DNA from: Macrostomum hystrix
Taxonomy: Eukaryota > Platyhelminthes > Macrostomidae
Assembly (NCBI GenBank): GCA_950097015.1
Contig: CATNEN010000025.1
Location: 9,641,800 to 9,705,799, forward strand
DNA: 64,000 bases
Direction: 5' to 3'
Below the pieces are notes generated by a model. It saw only the letters and a list, made by a program, of their open reading frames with translations, ran no database searches and was not told where the DNA came from. The position numbers were made by a program, and so were the translations under genes. Shown here in pieces: positions 1-8,833 of the stretch. Each line of letters opens with the position of its first letter. The first letter of the stretch is position 1.

Positions 1-440
1 ATGCTGGTATCAGTATCAGACAGGCTGATCATCTAGGCAGAATAGCTGCAGCTGGACACTGCAGCATGACAGTCTGGCCCTGGCAAAGCTGAGCAAACTG
101 CCACCCCAAGTCTGCCAATCTTTGTCACATTCCATGGAGTCCATGGGTGGCAGTAATGTGTTAATTTGTGAGAGTGAGAAAAAGGGATTTGTGTGCAAAT
201 TTTTAAGTAAATGTTCAATTCTTTATATTCAAGCAAGTGTATAGAAATGACGCCCAAGTGCAGGTCAGCAATCTCCACAGACTGTAGTTACATGGCCACA
301 ATACTTGTGGGAATATATGTTGAATATAAGTGCTATGATTTCATTATAGAATATATAAAACTTTATAGTATTAAATAGAAAACAGTTGTCTGTCTACAAT
401 ATTAAATACTGTAAACCAATGATTATAAATTACTTTCTCA
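1..440. other. non-coding, no gene seen
   Basis: AT-rich sequence upstream of the KDZ transposase. A pyrimidine-rich stretch ending in TTTCCAG lies at about 438-447, just before the first ATG of the transposase. It could be a splice acceptor, in which case a 5' non-coding or coding exon lies here or outside the window. I see no convincing exon or terminal inverted repeat. Confidence 0.4.
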
Positions 441-450
441 TTTCCAGACA

Positions 451-2898
451 ATGTATCGCGGCATCGAACTGAAGCGTGTTGTCAAAGCTACACTGCAAAC
501 TGGCTGTCGTGGGCGACCCAGAAAGATTAAGACAATCATTAGCGGCCGAAATCGAGGCTCAACATCTCGGCGTCCTGTGTCTGAAACTACTCCTGTTCCA
601 GTGGAAGCTAGCACCGAGAATGATGTCGGTATGCCTGAGTCTTTTGCTCCTACAGTAGAAGATGTTGAATGGGTAGATTTTGACAGCTTTGCTGAGAAAT
701 ACAGAGGTAGTTACGAGAAGCATTTTCTCTTAAATCTGTGTTCCTCTTGCTATGAGCACGAAGGTGTATATCGATGTGTTACTTGTCGACTTAGCTTATG
801 TGCCAGCTGTAAGAATGAGACGCATAAAAAGTTTTCAGCCCACAAGTTTCTCATATGGAATAAGGAGAGTCTAATGTTTCAGGAACTGGATGCTACTCAC
901 GATGCTTTTGAAATGTTTTGCTGCGCTTCTAGTAAATTGAATCTGAATGTCTGTGCGGCTACAAAAGTTGACCTTATAGATCTGGCTGGAAGCGTAAAGG
1001 TCATTTTTATTACCTGCGACTCCTGTGATCTTATTGGTGCACTCCTTTCTCAAGGGTTCTTCCCTTGTTGCGAAGGGTCAAAGCCTGATTCAGATGGGTA
1101 TGCATTCTTTTCTTTTACCTTTTTGTCCCTGCTAGACAGTTTGTGTATGACTGGGCAGTTGCCTGTTCACAGAGCGGTCAGTACACTGCTCATTGGGCCA
1201 ACTCTGGGACAAGGTACATATAATTTGGCTCTTGTAAAAAGCACTTATCAACGCATTCAACGACATGATGTTTTGCTGCGGTTTCGCCACCTGCAAATGG
1301 CCTCAGCAAAATGGCCAAATAATTGTCTTCTCTGTCCAGATAATCACGCTGTGCGCAAAACTGTTGTCTGTGCAGATGCTCTATTTGGTTGGCAGCGCTT
1401 TAAAGCCAGGGGGCGTACACAACTGGAAATACCATCAGATGGTCGTCCATTACCTACGCCGCTTGTCTATGTAGATATTAAAGCGGATGTGCCAAAAAAT
1501 CGAGCAGAGGAACAGAATTGTCCTAATTGGAAGGCCGGTGCTCATGAACCATTAAGCCGTGAGCAGAGACATGATGTCACGGGTTTCTTTGGATTATTCT
1601 GTCGTCACAATCGCCTTTTGTGTGGCTCAAATATCACAACTGGTGGAGAAAAGTTTTGCTACCTGGAACAGTGCCTTGAACACTTTCTGCGAAACGTCAA
1701 AGTGTCTAAGGAATTACTTGTCGTATATGACGTGGGTAAGTTTATTATTATTTTATAAAATGCATACAATCTATGAAATACTGTTGCTTGTGTACAGTTA
1801 TATGACAACATGACTTACTCTTTATCCCAATTCACAGGCTGTCGCGTATCCAGCCGGGTTAAATCCGCTATTGCGAAGTCTGGTGCCAACATTCAAGCGA
1901 GTAGCTGTGCAATAAACGCTTTTCATGCTCTTGGTCACCTGCCCAGTTGTCAAAAAAAGTTTTCTGTTCGCGTTACTCCAGGCGCAGGTCTATGCGATGG
2001 AGAGAATACTGAGCGAGCCTGGTCTCAACTCAGGCCGTTCGGTAAGTTTTTAAAGTACATGCGGAAAGACCGACGAGCACAATACATGGCGCATATTCTA
2101 TACTTCTTTAATGCACAACAGCTTCTTAGCGCTTCTGGGTGGTTTACACAACGTATTAAGCTTATGGTAGGTGCGGGAAAAAGCATTCTAAGTGAACTAA
2201 AAGAGCTACAAAGCCAGTCTGCGATTTTGCAGCACTCGGGGGTCCGAAATGACAGTCTGGTCATCTCTGAGGATGAAATTTTGGATTTAGGCTCCCAATG
2301 GTATGAAGATTCCCTCCGAGTAGCTGTACACAACTCGGAAGATGATATCCTATGTGAGCTACGCGCTCTTGCAGTGCACAGAGATCATTGGAGTAAACAG
2401 GTTGGTAAGTCAGTTGGCCAAAGTCAAACCAGAATGTGCTTGCGAAAGGTTAAAAGTTATGCATCCGACATGAAAAAACTCTACGCTCGTCTTCCAATTG
2501 AAGACAGAGCTTCTTTCGATGAATATAAAAAACCGCGTAGTGCGAAATATGAACATTTGTCTGGAACCGACCTTTCCATCCGATTTCGTCAGCGGGCTAT
2601 AGACGTCAGTAACAAATATAAACGCCTAAAAGAAGAAGCGCATATTATTTCAGATGAGTGGGTTGACCTTCAGGTTAATTTGCAGAGCCTCTGTGATGAC
2701 TTAGCGAATCAGCCGGGCTTAGCCGCTCAATTTCGGGAATTGTTTAGAAGACTGCTTGAAGATGTTGCAAGTAAAAGCGTGACTGATGCTGTAAAATATC
2801 TTCTTGCGAATAAATTCTCCCTCAGCACACTGAGTCAGAGCGCTAATGAAGCGGTTGCTTCAGAAGATTCGGAGTCTTCTGATAGCGACTCCGATTAA
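451..2898 (+). CDS. KDZ-superfamily transposase with N-terminal cysteine cluster (two exons)
   Basis: Model: exon 1 is 451-1735, intron 1736-1837 (GTAAGT..CACAG), exon 2 is 1838-2898, giving 781 residues with the frame kept across the junction. KDZ transposases (Kyakuja/Dileera/Zisupton) are RNase H-fold enzymes that move DNA transposons. Residues 20-25 form a GRPRK AT-hook-like basic patch. Residues 97-131 carry a C-x2-C..C-x2-C..C-x2-C..H..H cluster like the CxC2 zinc-binding module known from KDZ proteins. The core shows a YD motif with a candidate catalytic Asp427 right at the exon junction, then H-x3-H-x3-C-Q (458-467) and the family signature GLCDGENTERAWS (about 479-491). The tail is acidic (SESSDSDSD). 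No in-frame stop was found, so it may be active. The start follows an acceptor-like TTTCCAG, so the true N-terminus could lie on an upstream exon. Confidence 0.88.
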
Positions 2899-2970
2899 GT
2901 ATCCAACCAGTGTACTGATGATTCCACCGTTACTTGTGTTTTTAATTGAAGTCAAGCGCTGCCTTGTAAA

Positions 2971-3648
2971 GTCACTCTGCACCTACTTTTGTGTGGGTGC
3001 TGTGAAGCGTTAAGTTTAAGATCGCTAAAATTAATACCATTAAGCCCAAAATTTGGACACATTTCTTTCAACTAGCAAATTTTTTGCAGGTCACTTTGCA
3101 CATGCAATACAATGTGCTGTGAAGCGTTAAGTTTAAGAACGCTAAAATTAATACCAGTAAGCCCAAAGTTTGGACACATATTTCTTTCAACTAGCAAAAT
3201 ATTTACAGGTCACTTTGCACATGCAATTCAATGTGCTGTGAAGCGCTACATTTTAAAGCGCTATGAGCCCATGTGTCAGCCTTCTCGCGGCGGACTCGTT
3301 GAGCGCGAATAAAATCTGCTAATTACCGTGCGCTGCCAATCTTACCGTGCATGTTTGCACTATCCAGCGGACTGGCAGTGTACTTACGTTAGCTGTTTTT
3401 ATTCGTGGGACTAATGACACTATTAAATTCGTTCATTTATCAGCTTTTCCGTTCAATTCCGTTTTATTATTATTATATAGCTCACAGTTTCATTGTCTGT
3501 CAAATAAATGGAGGGGCTCCTAAACAGTGTTTCTCGTTCTTATTTTTTCATTGCTTGCCGTGCCTGATAAACATGTTTTCCTTTTTTAGCATTTACATAC
3601 TTGCGCCTATATACGTCACCGATTTCAGCGAAACGCAGGCAACTTAAA
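2971..3648 (+). promoter_or_regulatory. upstream cassette, copy 1 (before the SET gene)
   Basis: First of three copies of a long repeat that begins GTCACTCTGCACCTACTTT and ends about 50 bp before a gene's ATG. It contains a ~118 bp sub-repeat (three versions, with TGTGAAGCG at 3001, 3119 and 3237) and the block GGTCACTTTGCACATGCAA at 3089 and 3208. Paired AGCGCT motifs, an AT-rich TTATTATTATTATATAG stretch and an almost invariant ~400 bp 3' half follow. Its position suggests a promoter plus 5' leader. The promoter role is inferred. Confidence 0.6.
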
Positions 3649-3696
3649 TAAACTCTTTAAAAAATCAAAATTCAGATTTCAAATTCAAAAGACAGC

Positions 3697-4709
3697 ATGC
3701 CCACTGATAAGCTCGATTGTCCGTTATGTCTTCCTGGTTTATCTGCCTATTCGGCCAGACCTGACAGGCTCGCTCTGCATATTGAAACGCATCATCCAAA
3801 CGCGAAAGGGAAGACGGAATGCATCATTCAATATCTACGTTGGTCGAAGAAGGCCGATGCAAAATTGTGCCAGCTATGCGATACATTCTATGTACATTTG
3901 CGGCAGCACTATAAGCTGATTCACACCATCGAATTCCGGCGACTTAACACTTTGCTGACAGGTCAACCAGCCATGCGACTCGCGCGAAAGCGTGGTGTTA
4001 AACGTTTTGGTGAAATATTCTGGTGGTTTACTTCCAATCAGCCGTTGCCAAACTATCCGTCCTCAGATGGCGACTGTGTTGGAAAGCTGGAAGAACAAAG
4101 GTAATTAATTTGTGAAGGGCATGTCACGATCTCATTTAAAGCTTAGTTACGTAAAATGCAAACTGCCTGTGCCATCTGTATTTTCTAAGTCTTGTCAACA
4201 CTTCCCACAGGCACTGCGAATCTTCTGCTGGCCAACGATCATGCATAGATGTCTACAGGAAAAGTTCAAATTTCGTCCCAGCCAAGGTTTTAGTGAAGCC
4301 TTCTGGTGAGAAGGGTCTCGGTATTTTTGCTGGTGAACTAATTAGAGCTGATTCATTCGTGTGCTTCTATGGTGGCACCGTAATATCTAGAAAACAAGGA
4401 CTCGCCAGAGAGCAGGAGAGGGCATCTAAAGGCGAGTCACCTTGTTTTGCGTTTTTCTTTTTTTATGGCTCCCAATCGCTTTGCGAAGATGCTACTGATA
4501 GTTTTTCCCTTGGTCGGTTTATTAATCACAGTCGGTTGACTCCAAATCTAATGCCAAGGGCGATACCACCATGTAAAGAAATCGGACGGAACGTCTGCAG
4601 GATCGCTTTTTTTGCTATTCGGGACATTCTAGAAGGGCAAGAATTGCTCTTCGATTATTCTGAAACTGACGAAGAGTGTCTAAAGAGGTTTCCCTGGCTG
4701 CAATCTTAA
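3697..4709 (+). CDS. zinc-finger / SET-domain protein, KMT5A-like, carried in the KDZ element
   Basis: Model: exon 1 is 3697-4100, intron 4101-4210 (GTAATT..CCACAG), exon 2 is 4211-4709, giving 300 residues in frame. The N-terminal part has two C2H2-like fingers (C-x2-C near residues 8-11 and H..HH near 28-33; CQLC..H..H near 57-75). From about residue 164 there is a full SET domain: GEKGLGIFAG (AdoMet-binding loop), GRFINHS (236-242) and GQELLFDYS (about 277-285), ending RFPWLQS. That ending and the DAT..LGRxINHS spacing match KMT5A/SET8, the histone H4 Lys20 monomethyltransferase. The pseudoknot and catalytic motifs look intact. Substrate is inferred from family likeness only. It lies directly behind cassette copy 1, and its fingers resemble those of the next gene. 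An alternative is an H3K4/H3K36-type SET, but the C-terminus favours KMT5A. Confidence 0.82.
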
Positions 4710-4814
4710 AAGTTCAAAAAATTGTACCAACTAGTCACTGCTAATCATTTTGAATTTGTTGCACATGCGTCAGACAAATTTCTTCAAAACTTGTCGCATA
4801 AAACATTACAGCAG
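4710..4814. other. short spacer after the SET gene
   Basis: About 105 bp of unique AT-rich sequence between the SET stop codon and the next cassette. No polyadenylation signal is obvious. Confidence 0.4.
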
Positions 4815-5374
4815 GTCACTCTGCACCTACTTTTGTGTGGGTGCTGTGAAGCGTTAAGTTTAAGAACGCTAAAATTAATACCAGTAAGCCCAAAGTTTGG
4901 ACACATATTTCTTTCAACTAGCAAAATATTTACAGGTCACTTTGCACATGCAATTCAATGTGCTGTGAAGCGCTACATTTTAAAGCGCTATGAGCCCATG
5001 TGTCAGCCTTCTCGCGGCGGACTCGTTGAGCGCGAATAAAATCTGCTAATTACCGTGCTCTGCCAATCTTACCGTGCATGTTTGCACTATCCAGCGGACT
5101 GGCAGTGTACTTACGTTAGCTGTTTTTATTCGTGGGACTAATGACACTATTAAATTCGTTCATTTATCAGCTTTTCCGTTCAATTCCGTTTTATTATTAT
5201 TATATAGCTCACAGTTTCATTGTCTGTCAAATAAATGGAGGGGCTCCTAAACAGTGTTTCTCGTTCTTATTTTTTCATTGCTTGCCGTGCCTGATAAACA
5301 TGTTTTCCTTTTTTAGCATTTACATACTTGTGCCTATATACGTCACCGATTTCAGCGAAACGCAGGCAACTTAA
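4815..5374 (+). promoter_or_regulatory. upstream cassette, copy 2 (before the second zinc-finger gene)
   Basis: Near-identical to copy 1 but with one fewer ~118 bp sub-repeat. It starts at GTCACTCTGCACC, carries the GGTCACTTTGCACATGCAA block at 4935, and runs to the CGCAGGCAACTTAAA end 42 bp before the next ATG. Copies 1 and 2 differ at few positions over their last ~400 bp, so the duplication is recent or the copies are kept alike by gene conversion. Confidence 0.6.
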
Positions 5375-5416
5375 AAAAAACTTTAAACTTCAAACTGTAA
5401 ACACACAAAACTCATC

Positions 5417-6151
5417 ATGCCCAACAAACACGCGAAAGTGTCCTGTCTTGTCTGTTCCAATTGGACTGGTAGATCCTACATGCTTTGGAGGCATTGCGAG
5501 AAAAGGCACCCCGCTCTGGAGGATGACAGGATTCAGGCGATGATTGACTTCGCGAAGGCGACTTCAAAAGCGAAGCCGGTGTGTCTCTGTCCGATATGCG
5601 GGGCTCTGATTTCTCACCAAAGAGCGCATTTTAAGAGATGCCACGTACCTGAATATGGCTCTACATACCGCCGCAAAGCCCTCTCGGGTCGTGCGGCTGT
5701 CCTGAAATTACGCGAATCAGGTTCGCGGCGTGTAGCAGAACTTCACAAACTTGCTACAGAAGAAAAGCATCCACTCCAATACATGGAACTTGAGTTCGCT
5801 GCTAGTCAGCTATCTATTCTGGTTGAGATGTACAAGGATATCGGCGAGGTACAAATTACATCAGCAACTAGCCAAGAGACGAGTGCGTCAACAAAACTTC
5901 CCGCAGAACAGCAGCAGCAGGAAGAGCGCTGCAACTCTTCTGAAGGTGCTCCTAAAAGTCCTAAACCTACGCCAGAAACTCATCGAGTTCCAGCTAAAAT
6001 CTGTCGAAACCCATTACCATTTGTGATTCCTCCAAGAGTCCCTTATTGCGTCAAACCCTTACCGCCTATTGTCTTGCGTAAATCTGCTACCAACTTGACC
6101 CGATATAACCCGAAAATTCCCACCTCGTCTCCCATAAAAATTGCTACCTGA
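5417..6151 (+). CDS. C2H2-like zinc-finger protein, paralogue of the SET gene's N-terminus
   Basis: A single-exon 244-residue protein starting 42 bp after cassette copy 2, the same arrangement as the SET gene. Two C2H2-like fingers are visible: CLVC..W..H..RH (about residues 9-32) and CPICGALIS..H..CH (about 60-78). A following stretch with L-x-GRAA-x-LR-x-x-GSRR resembles the stretch after the fingers of the SET gene (L-x-GQPAM-x-L..RGVKR). The two proteins therefore share an N-terminal module, but this one ends in a Pro-rich tail rather than SET. Gln/Glu-rich sequence (QQQQEE) precedes the tail. A DNA-binding or accessory transposition protein is plausible. No known family was recognised. 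Confidence 0.65.
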   Translation: MPNKHAKVSCLVCSNWTGRSYMLWRHCEKRHPALEDDRIQAMIDFAKATSKAKPVCLCPICGALISHQRAHFKRCHVPEYGSTYRRKALSGRAAVLKLRESGSRRVAELHKLATEEKHPLQYMELEFAASQLSILVEMYKDIGEVQITSATSQETSASTKLPAEQQQQEERCNSSEGAPKSPKPTPETHRVPAKICRNPLPFVIPPRVPYCVKPLPPIVLRKSATNLTRYNPKIPTSSPIKIAT

Positions 6152-6231
6152 GGTCTTCCTGTTGGAACAAAATACCATACCACCCCTATCCCATGGAAAA
6201 ATTGGTATATCGACAGAGCCAATTACAGCAA

Positions 6232-6675
6232 GTCACTCTGCACCTACTTTTGTGTGGGTGCTGTGAAGCGTTAAGTTTAAGAGCGCTAAAATGAATACCA
6301 GTGAGGCCAAATTTTGGATACAATTCATTCAACTAGCAAAATATTTACAGGTCACTTTGCACATGCAATTCAATGTGCTGTGAAGCGCTACGTTTTAAAG
6401 CGCTATGAGCCCATGTGTCAGCCTTCTCGCGGCGGACTCGTTGAGCGCGAATAAAATCTGCTAATTACCGTGCGCTGCCAATCTTACCGTGCATGTTTGC
6501 ACTATCCAGCGGACTGGCAGTGTACTTACGTTAGCTGTTTTTATTCGTGGGACTAATGACACTATTAAATTCGTTCATTTATCAGCTTTTCCGTTCAATT
6601 CCGTTTTATTATTATTATATAGCTCACAGTTTCATTGTCTGTCAAATAAATGGAGGGGCTCCTAAACAGTGTTTC
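6232..6675 (+). promoter_or_regulatory. upstream cassette, copy 3, with no gene after it
   Basis: A third copy of the cassette, starting GTCACTCTGCACC, with the GGTCACTTTGCACATGCAA block at 6350. It loses similarity to the others near 6675. No plausible reading frame follows, so a fourth gene was probably lost or the element was truncated here. Confidence 0.55.
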
Positions 6676-7438
6676 GCGTTTTCGTTTTTTAATTGCTTGT
6701 TTTTTAGATGCGCTTTCTTTCTGCTCATTAGTTGGCTGTGCAGGGAACAACTAGGACAAATGGAGATAGATGTGCATTTGAGAATAGACTGCCTGCTTTA
6801 TACAATTATATGCATGGCAGATCAATGTCCTTATTAGCGTTTATATATTAGCGTTCACGCCTTCATTTAGGGTCTAGCTTTAATTGTCAACGTTTCAAAC
6901 TTCAATCTCGAATAAATTTCAGGCCAGCATCACTTCCATTGAAAGTTGATGACACCTCCCAACATTGGGAGTTGGGAGGTGTCATCAACATTGGGATGAC
7001 GTGCGCGATGTCAACATGATGACGTGCGCGAGCATTCAACACAATGGAAATGACGATCCATACAATTTTTTAGGCGGTGTTTCTGGTCTTTCAACCGTTG
7101 TGACCAATATTTGAAGAAGCATCTTGCTAACGATATTTTAGCTTTTATAACTATTTGCACAATTAAAGGTACGTGGCTACGCACTTCTACGCCTTTAGCC
7201 TTGTCTAATGTCATTTTTCAATTCCCTCCAGTCGTCCAAGGCGTTTTGTTGTTATGCGAACTCGGCCAATCTGACTTCATAATTGCTTCATATGCGTTCA
7301 TATGCATACAAGTGTGAATGCTCATATGCGTGTGTACACCTTTCGTGTCTGCTTGCCTGCAATCCTACTTGTGCATGTATTTGACTTACCTATAGTCATT
7401 ACACTTAGCTAGAGTAATTTAGCCCAGGTGTGGCAACA
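6676..7438. other. non-coding; candidate right flank of the KDZ element
   Basis: No convincing gene. It contains the strong hairpin at 6945-6989 and a direct repeat of GATGACGTGCGCG (near 6995 and 7018). Otherwise the sequence is unremarkable. Confidence 0.4.
6945..6989. repeat. perfect inverted repeat (19-bp arms, 7-bp loop)
   Basis: The arms 6945-6963 and 6971-6989 are exact reverse complements around the loop ATTGGGA. It lies 300 bp past cassette copy 3. It may be a stem-loop near a transposon end or a small snap-back insertion. Confidence 0.75.
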
Positions 7439-8081
7439 ATGGTCAGAGGAGAGCTAGAGTCAAACTGTTCAGAATATGTTCCGATGACTAAATTATTCAG
7501 TTTTCCCTGGTAGTCATGCAATTTCTTGGATGGTCAGAGGAGAGCTAGAGTCAAACTGTTCAGAATATGTTCCGATGACTAAATTATTCAGTTTTCCCTG
7601 GTAGTCATGCAATTTCTTCAATGGTCAGAGGAGAGCTAGAGTCAAACTGTTCAGAATATGTTCCGATGACTAAATTATTCAGTTTTCCCTGGTAGTCATG
7701 CAATTTCTTGGATGGTCAGAGGAGAGCTAGAGTCAAACTGTTCAGAATATGTTCCGATGACTAAATTATTCAGTTTTCCCTGGTAGTCATGCAATTTCTT
7801 CAATGGTCAGAGGAGGGCTAGAGTCAAACTGTTCAGAATATGTTCCGATGACTAAATTATTCAGTTTTCCCTGGTAGTCATGCAATTTCTTGGATGGTCA
7901 GAGGAGAGCTAGAGTCAAACTGTTCAGAATATGTTCCGATGACTAAATTATTCAGTTTTCCCTGGTAGTCATGCAATTTCTTGGATGGTCAGAGGAGAGC
8001 TAGAGTCAAACTGTTCAGAATATGTTCCGATGACTAAATTATTCAGTTTTCCCTGGTAGTCATGCAATTTCTTCAATGGTC
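7439..8081. repeat. 91-bp tandem array, seven copies
   Basis: Seven units of exactly 91 bp, each starting ATGGTCAGAGGAG, plus six bases of an eighth. Units begin at 7439, 7530, 7621, 7712, 7803, 7894 and 7985. The unit ends alternate between TTGG and TTCA for most of the array, which points to a 182-bp dimer as the unit of amplification. Confidence 0.9.
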
Positions 8082-8444
8082 GTGCTCCCTTGCAAACGAG
8101 CAGCGGAGTGAGAGGAGAGAGTTCTGAAGTTCTGAACGCGTTTGACAATGATAAAATATCAAACTCTAATACCTGCTTTCTTTATGCTCACTGTGCATGC
8201 ACTGTATGTGTTTTTACGTGAGGGTCTGTACTTTGTTCAATTAATGTTTCTGTCTAACTAGGACTTTTCACCAATTCTTTTCCGTGTCAATCTTCAGGGA
8301 AAATACATAAGCTAATTTATCAAAACATATCAGCGCATCTCATTGGCAAAAATTGTGCCGCACAGGCACGGCATAGGTGACCTGCTGCAAGGTATACTGA
8401 CTAAAATTATTATTATGTTATTATTATTACTTCTTTCTTGGAAT
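8082..8444. other. non-coding, no gene seen
   Basis: Unique sequence between two arrays. I see no exon or conserved motif. Confidence 0.4.
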
Positions 8445-8720
8445 CACAGGGTGAGGTGACAGAGAAGAGGGTGAGGTGACAGAGGAGAGAGTGGGGTGAC
8501 AGAGAGGAGAGAGTGAGGGCACAGAGGAGAAAGTGAGGGCACAGAGGAGAAAGTGAGGGCACAGAGGAGAAAGTGAGGGCACAGAGGAGAAAGTGAGGGC
8601 ACAGAGGAGAAAGTGAGGGCACAGAGGAGAAAGTGAGGGCACAGAGTGGAGAAAGTGAGGGCACAAAGGAGAAAGTGAGGGCACAGAGTGGAGAAAGTGA
8701 GGGCACAGAGAGGAGAAAGT
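8445..8720. repeat. 20-bp purine-rich minisatellite
   Basis: Units of GTGAGGGCACAGAGGAGAAA, imperfect at both edges and near-perfect in the middle. A few units carry AGTGGAG in place of AGGAG. All-purine stretches leave open frames on the minus strand that are not genes. Confidence 0.85.
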
Positions 8721-8833
8721 TAACTTTGATGAATTTCGATGGGATTTGATTCCCCGTATTCTGGGATAGACGTAGAAGCGATCCCTGTCGAAATCCGGGG
8801 TCAATAAGTAAGCCTGCGGCGTCGCATCACACA

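Larger units (their letters stand above)
451..6690 (+). mobile_element. candidate multi-gene KDZ transposon (ends not located)
   Basis: Three genes on one strand (KDZ transposase, zinc-finger/SET, zinc-finger) are separated by near-identical copies of one upstream cassette, and a third cassette follows the last gene. The shared cassette and the presence of a transposase argue that the set moves as one element. I could not find matching terminal inverted repeats or a target duplication, so both borders are open. The left end may lie outside the window. Confidence 0.5.

Noticed and set aside
6547..6837. 96-codon frame after cassette copy 3, similar to frames after copies 1 and 2
   Set aside because: The same frame (MGLMTLLNSF start) lies inside all three cassettes upstream of the real ATGs and is part of the repeated leader. 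Nothing suggests it is translated.
8413..8804. Ser/Leu/Cys-rich minus-strand frames of 97 and 125 codons
   Set aside because: They come from the 20-bp purine-rich minisatellite. Two frames are equally open and they share no family motif.
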